Counted from the first letter of the stretch, positions 36,063 to 44,932 are shown. The stretch: DNA of 64,000 nucleotides from Oligoflexus sp. (GCF_035712445.1 NZ_DASTAT010000143.1:1-64000); one strand, 5' to 3'. The notes: generated by a model not told the origin, from the sequence alone. Numbers and translations: made by a program.

Positions 36063-36805
36063 TGACGATCAACGGAACAGAAATTCATTTTCAGCGCATG
36101 GGCCAGGGGCCGGCTGTGGTCATGATCCATGGCCTGCTCCTTGGAAACATGGCCAGCTGGTATTTCAGCGTCGCGTCCCAGCTCGCTGCGCGTCATGAGG
36201 TTTTGCTCTACGATCTGCGCGGGCATGGGCTGAGTGAACTCAGTCCGACCGGCTATGACCTGGAAACGATGGTCGATGATCTGGAGATCCTCCTTGATTC
36301 CCAGGGTTTCGATCAGGTCGCCCTTGTCGGCCACAGCTATGGTGCAATGATAGCCCTGCAGTTCGCTCTGCGGCATCCCGATCGCGTGAGCCGCCTCGTC
36401 TGTATCGAAGCGCCGATGCCCCTGGCTCGCGGACTCGAAATGGATGAATTCCGCAATGCCGACCCGGAAACCATGCTCGCGGCATTGCCGATCGAGCTGC
36501 AAAATTCCTTGGGCACCGGCAGTCGACAGGGACGCAAGCTGATGGCGCGTTTAAATTTTCTTTTGAATGAAACCAATCTGCTCGCTCAGCTGCGTCGTGA
36601 GCCCAATCCCGCTCCGACGCATAGCGGATCCTATCAAAACCCGGCACTTTTGATTTACGGGACACGCTCGAAGCTGGTGGATGTCCCGCAAAAAATTCAG
36701 AGACTTCTGCCTCAGGCCCGCCTCAGCTGGCTTCCGGGCGGACACTATCTGCCGTCGGAAATGCCTCAGGAATTGGGGCGAACCATAGGGGAGTTTTTCT
36801 CATGA
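36053..36805 (+). CDS. Alpha/beta hydrolase 1 of the cluster
   Basis: A 250-residue alpha/beta hydrolase. Visible motifs are VVMIHGLLLG (oxyanion), YDLRGHGLSE, the nucleophile elbow VGHSYGAM (Ser), and a C-terminal His in LPGGHYLPSE. In this setting it could be a thioesterase or transferase that releases the chain from an ACP, or an esterase. It overlaps the ACP gene (ATG 36053 ten bases inside; an alternative ATG at 36062 makes a TGATG junction) and the next hydrolase gene by ATGA. It is a clear paralogue of that neighbour: the SWYFSVA and LLYDLRGHG segments correspond. Confidence 0.88.
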   Translation: MPLMTINGTEIHFQRMGQGPAVVMIHGLLLGNMASWYFSVASQLAARHEVLLYDLRGHGLSELSPTGYDLETMVDDLEILLDSQGFDQVALVGHSYGAMIALQFALRHPDRVSRLVCIEAPMPLARGLEMDEFRNADPETMLAALPIELQNSLGTGSRQGRKLMARLNFLLNETNLLAQLRREPNPAPTHSGSYQNPALLIYGTRSKLVDVPQKIQRLLPQARLSWLPGGHYLPSEMPQELGRTIGEFFS

Positions 36806-37641
36806 GTTTTCTCAGTGTGGATGGGTTGCATCTTCACTACCAGGTGCTGGAGCCTATGTATCCGAAACCCGGTGTGACGGTCGTTTTCTTGCACGGTCTT
36901 GTGATGGACAATCTTTCCAGCTGGTTCTTCACGGTCGCGAACCAGGCCGCGCAGGAAGCCCGGGTTTTGCTCTATGATCTGCGCGGTCATGGGATGAGCG
37001 ATCGCCCCAAAAAGGGTTATGGGATCACGCAGCATCTGCAGGATCTGCAAAAACTCCTCGATCACGTCGCGGCGGACGATCAGGTGATCCTGGTCGGCAA
37101 TAGTTTCGGCGGGCTTTTGGCGCTGAATTTCGCGCGTTTTTTTCCAGAGCGAACCGCCGGACTTATCCTCATTGATGCCCAGATCAACGACCAGGCCTGG
37201 CGCGACGATATGATGAAGTCCCTTCGTTTGGAAGGGGATGCCCGCAATGAAAAAATTGCTGAAAACTTTCAGAACTGGCTGGGCCGGCACAGCGCGCGCA
37301 AAAGCAATCGCCTTGCTAAAAACGCCCACGAACTGGTGCATGAAACCACTCTGCTCGATGAACTCTATGCCTCGATCAGCATGCAGGACAGCGACCTTGC
37401 CACCATCAAGGTCCCGGTCCTGGCCATCTACGGCGAGAATTCCGATATCGCGCATAATGCCGATCGCATGCGCGGGAATCTTCCGAATGGTCGCGTTCAG
37501 ATCTTTGCGGGCTGCACGCATTCCGTACTTTGGGAACAGACTGAAGCCCTGCGCGATGTGATCCTCGAAGCCCTTCAGCAGCAGATGACGGAACTTCCCC
37601 CCGCGCCGTGGACGTCTCAAGCGGAAAGGCGGGTATTCTGA
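36802..37641 (+). CDS. Alpha/beta hydrolase 2 of the cluster
   Basis: A 279-residue alpha/beta hydrolase, paralogous to the preceding gene product. Motifs are VVFLHGLVMDNLSSWFFTVA, YDLRGHGMSD, the nucleophile elbow VGNSFGGL (Ser), IYGENSD with the acidic residue, and GCTHSVLWEQ with the His. The elbow has GNS where copy 1 has GHS, and the lid region is longer, so the two probably act on different intermediates. It is coupled to copy 1 by an ATGA overlap, and the glycosyltransferase gene starts one base after its stop. Role inferred: release, transfer or editing of the acyl product. Confidence 0.88.
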   Translation: MSFLSVDGLHLHYQVLEPMYPKPGVTVVFLHGLVMDNLSSWFFTVANQAAQEARVLLYDLRGHGMSDRPKKGYGITQHLQDLQKLLDHVAADDQVILVGNSFGGLLALNFARFFPERTAGLILIDAQINDQAWRDDMMKSLRLEGDARNEKIAENFQNWLGRHSARKSNRLAKNAHELVHETTLLDELYASISMQDSDLATIKVPVLAIYGENSDIAHNADRMRGNLPNGRVQIFAGCTHSVLWEQTEALRDVILEALQQQMTELPPAPWTSQAERRVF

Positions 37642-37642
37642 A

Positions 37643-38806
37643 GTGTCGCGCATCATGCTCGTCGTGCCGCCTCTGGCCGGCCACATCAATCCTTCGATAG
37701 CCATCGGTCGTGGTCTTCAGGCCCGCGGGCATACGGTGACCTGGGTCGGCTGTGGCCGCCGGGTCCGTGCGCTTCTGCCTCATGATCTGCCGCTGATTCC
37801 GATCACGGAAACAGCAGCCGAAGATGTGAACGAAAGCTGGATGGCCAAGGCCCAGAAAGTCACGGGCCTGGAATCCTTTCAGTTCTTCTATGAAGAATTT
37901 CTGGTTCCCCTGGCCGATGCCATGATGCCTGGCGTTCTGAAAGCCATGGGCAGTTTTGAGCCTGACCTTATCCTCTGTGATCAGCAGGCTCTGGCCGGTG
38001 CGCTGGCTGCGCGTTTAAAGGGAATACCCTGGGCCACGCTCGCCACCACGTCGGCAGCCGTCTTCAATCCCATCGTACAGATGCCGAAGGTCAAGGAATG
38101 GATGGTGGATATTCTCGGGCGGGTGCAGGATCGCTATGCGCTGGAGCGTTGGGAGCGACCCGACCTTTCTCCCGATCTCGTCCTTATTCTTTCCGTCCGG
38201 GACCTGATCGCGCCTGAAGAAACTATTCCCCCGCATTTTCACTTCATCGGTCCTTCCCTGCGCATGGAACAGAACACTGACGATTTCCCCTGGCATCTTC
38301 TGGATTCCACGCGCAGGAAAATTTATCTGTCACTCGGCACGGTGAATGCAGAGCGTTCACAGAAATTTTACGCCAAGGTGAAGGAAGCGTTTTCCGATCA
38401 TGAATTCCAGCTTATTCTCGCCGCGCCGGCCGAGATGCTGGGCGACATTCCCGCGAATTTCATTGTGCAGCGATTTGTTCCGCAGCTGGCTCTTTTGAAA
38501 AGGGTCGATGCCGTGATTTTCCATGGGGGGCATAATACCTTCTGTGAAACGCTGCTGCATGGTCTGCCTGCGGTCGTGGCGCCGATCAAAGATGATCAGC
38601 CCGTGATCGCTGAGCAGCTGATCCGCTCGGGAGCGGGTCTTCGCGTGCACTTCGATCGGGTGAAAGCCATGGATCTTCGCACGGTCACCGAGCGTGTGGT
38701 GAACGAAGCCGCTTTCCGCGCCGCCGCCCAGCGCCTGCAAACAATCATGGAGGCCCATGGCGGAGCCGCCGCGGCCATCGAACTCCTGGAGGGTCAGATT
38801 TCATGA
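37643..38806 (+). CDS. UGT-type (GT1) glycosyltransferase
   Basis: A 387-residue glycosyltransferase of the MGT/UGT (GT1) family, which attach a sugar from a nucleotide-sugar to small hydrophobic molecules. The N-terminal acceptor domain begins IMLVVPPLAGHINPSIAIG, with the usual His. The C-terminal donor domain has FVPQLALLKRVDAVIFHGG followed by NTFCETLLHGLPAVVAP and DDQPVIAEQL, the sugar-nucleotide signature. The start codon is GTG 37643, two bases after the preceding stop codon, with an alternative ATG at 37655. The last four bases overlap the methyltransferase gene. The likely acceptor is the cluster's own acyl product. Confidence 0.92.
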   Translation: MSRIMLVVPPLAGHINPSIAIGRGLQARGHTVTWVGCGRRVRALLPHDLPLIPITETAAEDVNESWMAKAQKVTGLESFQFFYEEFLVPLADAMMPGVLKAMGSFEPDLILCDQQALAGALAARLKGIPWATLATTSAAVFNPIVQMPKVKEWMVDILGRVQDRYALERWERPDLSPDLVLILSVRDLIAPEETIPPHFHFIGPSLRMEQNTDDFPWHLLDSTRRKIYLSLGTVNAERSQKFYAKVKEAFSDHEFQLILAAPAEMLGDIPANFIVQRFVPQLALLKRVDAVIFHGGHNTFCETLLHGLPAVVAPIKDDQPVIAEQLIRSGAGLRVHFDRVKAMDLRTVTERVVNEAAFRAAAQRLQTIMEAHGGAAAAIELLEGQIS

Positions 38807-39687
38807 ACAGCTGCGATCACTGCCCTTTCTGTCCTGATAGCGGCGATTATCAGAAGGCCAAGGACAAGGCCCAAATTCCCGCCATCGTACGCGCCTTCCA
38901 GCATCAGACCTTTACCGTCTGGCGCTGCGAAAGCTGTGGCTCGCTTCATTCCAAAGAGGATGTGAACCTTCCGCTTTATTATGAAGGCTATCCCTTCGCC
39001 CAGCACAAGCTGGATTTTTGGAGCCGCGTCGCGTATCGGAAAAGAACCCGTGATCTTGTGAAACAGGGCATTCAGAAGCATCATAAAATCCTGGATTACG
39101 GCTGTGGCGCCGGCGTCTTCGTTCAGTATCTGCGGGATCAGGGCTACGTGCATGCTGTCGGCTATGATCCCTATGTCGCTGCCTTCGCGGAAGCGGCAAG
39201 GCTGAAGGAACAGTATGATGCCGTGCTCGCCCAGGATGTGATCGAACATGCTGATGATCCGCGCGTCATGCTCCAGGAGATCCTGAGCTGCCTGAAACCC
39301 GACGGGCTTCTCTACCTGGGCACACCCTTGGCCAATCGCATTCGTTTGAAGCAGCACGAGCGTTTTGCCATGAGTCTCCATCAGCCCTATCATCGGCACA
39401 TTTTTTCCTTAAAAGCCCTTCTCGATCTGACCCGTTCCTATGGACTCCGCGCCACGGGTTTATCCGAGCGTCACTGCACGGACACTCTTACCCCCACGGT
39501 GAATACCCGCTTTCTGCACGAATTCATTCGCGCCGGCGGCAATGTCGTGGATGTTGGATTCGAGCCGCCTCCCCCGGATCTTTTCAAGCGTCATCCGAGG
39601 CTTCTGCTCTTCGCTTTCTTTGGTTATTTCTTTTCGCAGCGTTCTGAACTCAGCGGTTACTTTCGCCGCTCGCTGGCAGGAACCTGA
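38803..39687 (+). CDS. Zinc-ribbon SAM methyltransferase
   Basis: A 294-residue class I methyltransferase. Cys pairs in CDHCPFC near the N terminus and CESCG near residue 45 form a probable zinc ribbon. The SAM motif is ILDYGCGAGVFVQYL; VGYDPY is the acidic ribose-binding turn, and AQDVIEHADDPRVML is the post-motif typical of the UbiE/Methyltransf_23 type. The acceptor is unknown; such enzymes methylate O, N or C atoms of sugars and polyketides. It overlaps the glycosyltransferase gene by ATGA. The next gene encodes a second, membrane-anchored member of the same zinc-ribbon type. Confidence 0.88.
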   Translation: MNSCDHCPFCPDSGDYQKAKDKAQIPAIVRAFQHQTFTVWRCESCGSLHSKEDVNLPLYYEGYPFAQHKLDFWSRVAYRKRTRDLVKQGIQKHHKILDYGCGAGVFVQYLRDQGYVHAVGYDPYVAAFAEAARLKEQYDAVLAQDVIEHADDPRVMLQEILSCLKPDGLLYLGTPLANRIRLKQHERFAMSLHQPYHRHIFSLKALLDLTRSYGLRATGLSERHCTDTLTPTVNTRFLHEFIRAGGNVVDVGFEPPPPDLFKRHPRLLLFAFFGYFFSQRSELSGYFRRSLAGT

Positions 39688-39706
39688 TACTCTGTGAGGA
39701 TCACGT

Positions 39707-41512
39707 ATGGCCTTTTGGATTTTCCTTTCTGCACTCATGGCTGTCGTCTGGCTGCTTGATGGCCTGCGGCTGCGTAAACGCTCCAAGGCTCTGCCGCTTC
39801 TTCCCCGCGCTGAACCGGAAGCCGCCCCTGATATGCACTTTATTTTAAGGCCGGGCGTCATCCTCGATGAATCCACGCGCCGCGCGGCAGCCGCTTATGC
39901 ACAGGTTCATGATCTGAACGTCCTCGTCCTCCTTCCCGCGGGACTGCCGGCTGCCGAAGCCCTGCTCAACTGCCAGGCCGTCAACCCCGAAGATTTTCGT
40001 CGCGAAAGGATCGCCTCCGCTCGTTGCTCGGGTGAAGCGATCCTCGTCCGCTCGACGGTTCTGGAGCGTCTGGAGGAGGACTATTCTCCCCCTCAAACGG
40101 CTGTGGACTTCGCAAGGCTCGCCGATCATCTGAAAAAATTCGCCGGCACCAGCATGGATCTCGTGATCGTTCCCTGGCTCAAGGCCTCGCCGCGTGGCCC
40201 GCGTGAACTGGGCGCTTTGATGGAATTCGTATTCGGTGGCCTCGCGCGACCTGTGATGATCATGCAGCTTCTGCTTGTGAGCCTTGGTCTTGTCTTGATC
40301 CCCATCGCAGGCCCTCTGGCTTTCCTTAGCTATCATCTGCAGCCGCTGCTGGCTTTGGGAGGCACTCCTGTCCAAAGTCGCGGTCTACTTCGTTTCAGCA
40401 TCTTCCGGATTTTTTATGACCTGCACAGCTTTTTCCATGCGCGCAAGGATCAGACGGCCGATCGAAAAAAAATACTGGAAGAAAGCCGCGTCCAATATCA
40501 GCAGCTCCTCGCCGCGGGCACGGCCCCTTTTTTCGAAGCGGCACGGCCTGATTGCCCGATATGCGGCTCAAAACGCTTGAAAACAGCCATTTCCAGTCGT
40601 GATTGGATTCAGTTCAAGCCGGGCGTCTTTAAGCTGTCGCGCTGTCTGGATTGCGCGCATCTCTTCCAAAACCCACGGCTGTCGATTGCCGGACTGAATT
40701 TTTATTACAAGGATTTTTATGATGGTCTGGGCAAGGAGCGCACCGACACGATCTTCGGTCGCGGCAAAGGTCCCTATGTGGCCCGTGCGCACATGCTGAA
40801 GGGCCAGGCCCAGCCACGCCGCTGGCTTGATGTCGGAGCCGGGCATGGACACTTCTGCTGCATAGCCCGCGATCAGTGGCCCGGTGTCTCCTTCGATGGT
40901 CTGGATTTGAATCAGGGCGTCCTGGATGCGGCGAAGTTCGGTTGGATCGATCGGGCCTTCTGCGGACTCTTTCCCGACCTTGCCGAAAGCCTGGCGAAGG
41001 AAGGAGCCTACGATGTCATCAGTATGAGTCATTACCTGGAACATACGCGCGATCCGGAAAACGAAATCGCCGCCGCTGCGAAAATACTGCCGGCCGGCGG
41101 GCATCTCATGATCGAACTGCCCGATCCCGAATCACGCTTCGGCCGCTGGTTCGGTTCCTTCTGGATGCCCTGGTTTCAGCCCCAGCATCAGCACATGCTA
41201 TCGGCCAGGAACCTTGAACAACTTCTGCGCAAGCATTCGTTTGAAACTCTCACATGGCATCGCGGTGAAGCCCACCATCCTGTGGACTTCGTTTTTTCCC
41301 TGGGTCTCATTCTGAATGCACTGGCTCCTCCACCGGACATGCCCTGGCGTAAACCGGCGAATCTGATCCAGCGTCTTTGGAACAAGCTGCTCATTCCGCT
41401 TTGTTTGCCTTTGATACTTCTAGCGAGAATTCTGGATAAGATCCTGGCTCCGCTCTGCAGAAGGCCAGGTTGGGCGAACAGTTATCGCGTGCTCGCCCGG
41501 CGTGTGGCTTAA
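39707..41512 (+). CDS. Membrane-anchored zinc-ribbon methyltransferase
   Basis: A 601-residue two-part protein. The first 280 residues contain an N-terminal membrane helix and a hydrophobic hairpin (about 185-230, MIMQLLLVSLGLVLIPIAG). Between them is a soluble stretch of unknown fold, perhaps a decayed glycosyltransferase-like module. From residue 285, CPICGS and CLDCAH form a zinc ribbon, followed by a class I SAM domain (WLDVGAGHGHF, FDGLDLNQ, MSHYLEHTRDPE). A hydrophobic, basic tail at the C terminus may also touch the membrane. This is the last gene of the cluster, 19 bases after the previous stop. It suggests that methylation occurs at the inner membrane. The stop shares TTAA with surE. 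Confidence 0.82.
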   Translation: MAFWIFLSALMAVVWLLDGLRLRKRSKALPLLPRAEPEAAPDMHFILRPGVILDESTRRAAAAYAQVHDLNVLVLLPAGLPAAEALLNCQAVNPEDFRRERIASARCSGEAILVRSTVLERLEEDYSPPQTAVDFARLADHLKKFAGTSMDLVIVPWLKASPRGPRELGALMEFVFGGLARPVMIMQLLLVSLGLVLIPIAGPLAFLSYHLQPLLALGGTPVQSRGLLRFSIFRIFYDLHSFFHARKDQTADRKKILEESRVQYQQLLAAGTAPFFEAARPDCPICGSKRLKTAISSRDWIQFKPGVFKLSRCLDCAHLFQNPRLSIAGLNFYYKDFYDGLGKERTDTIFGRGKGPYVARAHMLKGQAQPRRWLDVGAGHGHFCCIARDQWPGVSFDGLDLNQGVLDAAKFGWIDRAFCGLFPDLAESLAKEGAYDVISMSHYLEHTRDPENEIAAAAKILPAGGHLMIELPDPESRFGRWFGSFWMPWFQPQHQHMLSARNLEQLLRKHSFETLTWHRGEAHHPVDFVFSLGLILNALAPPPDMPWRKPANLIQRLWNKLLIPLCLPLILLARILDKILAPLCRRPGWANSYRVLARRVA

Positions 41513-42279
41513 TCCTTTGCGGTCTTTAGACTCTCGATCACCGCATCCAGCGAGTGGCTGAGCGAGGGACTGCTCTGCCGCGTGCCGACGAAGGACAGGG
41601 CCGCATAACCTTCCTGCACGGCGGTCACATCCTGCGACGGATCGCCGCGATTCACCCTTACGCTGCCGCCCATCATGAAAACATCAGGCTCGACGGTGAT
41701 GATCTGCGGCACGTGCATGTTGTAGCCTGCACAGGCAGCCTGCACCACACCGCGCACTTCCACTCCGGGATGATTGATATTCAGGATTTCGTGCGTGGTC
41801 CAGACGAGTTCTTCATGCCTTGCCACGATTTTACAGGTCAGCTGCGCCGCTCGATCGAAGGCATCCTGCTGCAGGGCCAGGGCGGTTCCCGGCCGCAGAT
41901 CCACGCTGACGGCGATCGCTTTGAAACCCAGCAAAGCCGCTTCCGTCGCAGCTCCGACAGTTCCGCTGTAATTCACGTCCCAGCCGACGTTCAATCCATG
42001 ATTGATGCCGCTGATGACAAGCTCGGGTGGATTCGATTTCAGAAAATGATGAAGCGCGAGCGCTGCGCAATCCCCAGGCGTTCCCTGCACGGCCCAGGTG
42101 GTGTCATCGACGCGGCGTGTGGGAATCCGGCGGAAGAAGGTCATCGCATGCGACTGTCCGCTGCGTTCCTCGCTCGGGGCCACCACAAAAACTTCATGCT
42201 GCTGCTCGCGCAGGTGGCGGGCCAGGGTCAATATGCCAAGGGCTTCGAAGCCATCATCATTACAAAGCAAAATACGCAT
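41509..42279 (-). CDS. surE: 5'/3'-nucleotidase SurE
   Basis: A 256-residue metal-dependent phosphatase that hydrolyses nucleoside monophosphates, including polyphosphate/nucleotide salvage substrates. The N terminus reads ILLCNDDGFEA with the paired metal-binding Asp residues. ERSGQSHAMT carries the Ser and VISGINHGLNVGWDVNYSG the Asn of the active site; these are SurE hallmarks, and the length is typical. AGGGA precedes the ATG. It is not part of the biosynthetic cluster: it runs in the opposite direction, and only the stop codons overlap. Confidence 0.93.
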   Translation of the reverse strand: MRILLCNDDGFEALGILTLARHLREQQHEVFVVAPSEERSGQSHAMTFFRRIPTRRVDDTTWAVQGTPGDCAALALHHFLKSNPPELVISGINHGLNVGWDVNYSGTVGAATEAALLGFKAIAVSVDLRPGTALALQQDAFDRAAQLTCKIVARHEELVWTTHEILNINHPGVEVRGVVQAACAGYNMHVPQIITVEPDVFMMGGSVRVNRGDPSQDVTAVQEGYAALSFVGTRQSSPSLSHSLDAVIESLKTAKD

Positions 42280-42397
42280 GGGTCTTCCCTAAAACTAAGG
42301 CGCGGAACAGCGCCAGCGCCGCATCTTAGCAAAGCCGGGGCTTCGGGACGACGAAAAATCGGCCCCGGCGTTTCAGGCAAGGCCGTCGGTTTCAGGT

Positions 42398-43165
42398 TCA
42401 ACCTGCCGCGTTCGGATTGCAATTGCGGAAGTCGTCCGCTTCAAATCCCTGACGGAATGCGGCCATGCGCTGCCGTGATGAACCATGCGTGAAGGAATCG
42501 GGAACCACATATCCCTGACTGGCCTGCTGCAGCGCGTCATCGCCCACCGCCGATGCGGCGTTCAGAGCCTCTTCCACATCGCCCTGGTCCAAGGTCTGTT
42601 TCATGCTTTGGGTGGCGTGCGCCCAATAACCTGCAAGGCAATCGGCCTGCAGTTCAGTCGCGACGCTCGAACCTTTGCTGAGCAGCCCGAGTTGGTTTTG
42701 TACATGATGTCCGATTTCATGCGCGATCACATAGGCCTGGGCGAAGTCGCCTTTCGCGCCGAGTTTTCCAGACAATTGATTGAAAAAACTGGTGTCCAGA
42801 TAAAGCTGCTGATCACCCGGGCAATAGAACGGCCCGACCGCAGCAGTGGCTGTTCCGCAGGCCGACTGCACGCGACCACTGAACAGGACGAGATTCGGCT
42901 CGGCATAGCTCCGCCCCGCGGCCTGGAACGCGCGATTCCAGACATCTTCGGTATCAGCCAAAACCACCCTTAAAAAGCGTGTCTGATCGTCATTTGAGGA
43001 AACCGTCGCCGTCTCGCGACTGGAATTGAGAATAGCGCTGGGATCACCGCCCAGCAGCGCATAGATGATCGCCAGGATGATCCCGCCACCACCAAGCGCG
43101 CCCGCGGTTTTCACACCGCGACGGTCCACAACGTTCCCACTCTCTCGTCTGCCTCGCCACTGCAT
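42398..43165 (-). CDS. YpfJ-like neutral zinc metallopeptidase
   Basis: A 255-residue membrane-anchored peptidase of the KPN_02809/YpfJ family. The N-terminal tail MQWRGRRES...GVKTAGALGGGG and one membrane helix (IILAIIYALLGG) are characteristic. The zinc site is VIAHEIGHHVQN, followed by LQADCLAGYWAH with the third ligand, and the fixed late motif YVVPDSFTHGSSRQR, all as in the family. I start at ATG 43165, where AAGGAGG lies at ideal distance; the open frame extends 11 codons further. Substrates of this family are unknown. Confidence 0.92.
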   Translation of the reverse strand: MQWRGRRESGNVVDRRGVKTAGALGGGGIILAIIYALLGGDPSAILNSSRETATVSSNDDQTRFLRVVLADTEDVWNRAFQAAGRSYAEPNLVLFSGRVQSACGTATAAVGPFYCPGDQQLYLDTSFFNQLSGKLGAKGDFAQAYVIAHEIGHHVQNQLGLLSKGSSVATELQADCLAGYWAHATQSMKQTLDQGDVEEALNAASAVGDDALQQASQGYVVPDSFTHGSSRQRMAAFRQGFEADDFRNCNPNAAG

Positions 43166-43281
43166 TGGAAATACCTCCTTAAACGGAAAAAACTGCATAA
43201 TTTAAAGCAAGTTTCAGACCACGTCCATGGCATAAGGCTTGCTGGGTTTTTTTCGGGTCAATTGGGCAGCAAGGAGGAAGC

Positions 43282-43773
43282 ATGCCGCATTTGCAGAAAA
43301 AGCCGAACATGGAACCCGTTATCAATGCCATTCAGCTCCTCAGGCAGCAGCATCGGGAATTGGAGGCGCTTCTCGCCGAACTTGAGACCACCACTCCCAA
43401 ACTCATCAAAAAACGCGAGGATCTCGTCAGACAGCTGGTCATTTCTTTGGAGGCGCATACCTGGATCGAGGAAAAAATCCTCTATCCCGCGGGTCTGGAG
43501 GTCGACCCTGCGATGACCTTCGAAGCCTTCGAAGAACATAGCCTCATTCAATTCATGCTGCATAAGATCGTGGACACGGAAGCCGAAGATGAAGCCTTCC
43601 TGCCTCGGGTCAAGGTCCTGAAAGAAATCGTGGAGCATCATGTAAGAGAGGAAGAGGAGGAATATTTCGCTCGTCTGCAGAATAAACTCAGTCCACGGCG
43701 GCTGGCCGATATCGGCATCGAAATGCACGACGAGTTTGCGAGCCGAACGAAACGTTTGCGGGTGGTCGTTTAA
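43282..43773 (+). CDS. Hemerythrin-like HHE protein
   Basis: A 163-residue four-helix hemerythrin-like protein. Iron ligands are visible as His in RQQHRELE, His and Glu in HTWIEEKILYP, His in FEEHSLIQFML, and His/Glu in EHHVREEEEEYF. These are the HHE-domain positions. Such proteins sense or store O2, NO or iron, or act in repair of iron clusters. GCAAGGAGGAAG provides a strong ribosome site. A bidirectional hairpin separates it from the convergent porin gene. No regulatory partner is encoded nearby. Confidence 0.9.
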   Translation: MPHLQKKPNMEPVINAIQLLRQQHRELEALLAELETTTPKLIKKREDLVRQLVISLEAHTWIEEKILYPAGLEVDPAMTFEAFEEHSLIQFMLHKIVDTEAEDEAFLPRVKVLKEIVEHHVREEEEEYFARLQNKLSPRRLADIGIEMHDEFASRTKRLRVVV

Positions 43774-43830
43774 AACAACCCGCTCTGGATTCCCAAAGCC
43801 GAGGCATCTTGCGAGACGCCATCTCTTCAA

Positions 43831-43876
43831 AAAGCCGAGGTGGACAGCTCAACCCGAGCTGCACCTCGCTGGCTTT
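43831..43876. terminator. Bidirectional terminator between hemerythrin and porin genes
   Basis: AAAGCC-GAGGTG-CAGCTC (43831-43850) pairs with GAGCTG-CACCTC-GGCTTT (43856-43876), giving about 18 pairs with small bulges and an AACCC loop. The AAA/TTT ends give short T runs on both strands, as expected for a terminator shared by two convergent genes. Confidence 0.75.
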
Positions 43877-43877
43877 C

Positions 43878-44759
43878 TTAGAATCTCCAGCCGATATCCA
43901 GACCGATACGATCCAGATTTTCGGTTTGACCGGCGCCCAGGAATGCCGACCAGGTCCGTGTTTCACGGCCCAAACGCAGTTCTGCGCCCGCGTCATCCAG
44001 GGTGTCATCAGAAATATCGCTTTGTACCGCACCAACCAGACCGCGAACACCGGCGATCAGACCGTTGGAAGCCTGGTAACCGACCATAGGTGCAAAGTGA
44101 ACAGAAGACATCTCCTGCTCTTCGCCCTTCATGTAGACGTTACCGATAGCGCCGATTTCAACGCGCAGGTTCTGAACGCCAGTTTGGGGAACGTAGGCGA
44201 TGTCGAGACCTGGGGCGAAGTAATCGTCTTTGTCTTCCACGCGGGTGTGGTCCATACCAGCCCGTGGACCCACGCGCCAGTTGCCGCCGATGGGCTGAGT
44301 GGCCGTCGCGGTCACTTCAGGAGTGGCAGCCGATGCGGTCAGCTCTTCACGTACCACGGTTTCTTCTGCAACAGCTTGGGATTCCTGAGTTGGAGCTTCC
44401 ACAATGATGCGAGCAATCAGGCCGTTCTGCGGAATTTCGCCAACGCCGCGAGCTTCAACTTTCAGCTCAGGCACGCGCTGCACGAGAGCGGCTTTCAAGT
44501 TGTTCGCGCGTCTTTCGGAAAGACGTTGGTTGTATTGCGTTGGACCTTCAGGTGTAGCCGAACCAACGATCTGCAGTGGCTCTTGAGTGGCTGCTTGCAG
44601 ACGCAGGGTGTTGACGCAATCGTCAACCGCGCGACCGTTTACTTTTGCGCTATCCCATTTGAAGGGGACAGTGCACTCACGAGCTGTCTCTTGACTGTAG
44701 GAAATTCCATCCATAGTCAAAATACCCAAGACCAAACCGCTAGCCAACTTCATGTTCAT
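43878..44759 (-). CDS. Outer-membrane protein with N-terminal OmpA-like domain
   Basis: A 293-residue exported outer-membrane protein. After the signal peptide comes an OmpA-like module: PLQIVGSATPEGP, QRLSERRANNLKAAL and VEARGVGEIPQNG match the peptidoglycan-binding OmpA-C fold. An acidic linker follows, and then a beta-barrel of about 140 residues (WRVGPRAGMDH onwards) ending DIGWRF with the C-terminal Phe needed for BAM recognition. The order is reversed relative to OmpA, where the barrel comes first. The Asp expected for diaminopimelate binding is not obvious. GGAGG precedes ATG 44759. Confidence 0.75.
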   Translation of the reverse strand: MNMKLASGLVLGILTMDGISYSQETARECTVPFKWDSAKVNGRAVDDCVNTLRLQAATQEPLQIVGSATPEGPTQYNQRLSERRANNLKAALVQRVPELKVEARGVGEIPQNGLIARIIVEAPTQESQAVAEETVVREELTASAATPEVTATATQPIGGNWRVGPRAGMDHTRVEDKDDYFAPGLDIAYVPQTGVQNLRVEIGAIGNVYMKGEEQEMSSVHFAPMVGYQASNGLIAGVRGLVGAVQSDISDDTLDDAGAELRLGRETRTWSAFLGAGQTENLDRIGLDIGWRF

Positions 44760-44932
44760 ACAAATCCTCCAGCCTACTATTAGTTTACTGCTGGTCTCAC
44801 ACAAACCCTGAGTCCCTGTCCATCAGAGAAAATCCCAGGTCGTGGGGAACCAGCATACCTCGGCTCAACGAAATGCAAGGATCGCACCGCTGAACTCCTG
44901 GTAAATGAATTAGTTAATATGACCGATCTCAA

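Noticed and set aside
41509..42279. surE as part of the biosynthetic cluster
   Set aside because: It is on the opposite strand, touches the cluster only by its stop codon, and encodes a housekeeping phosphatase.
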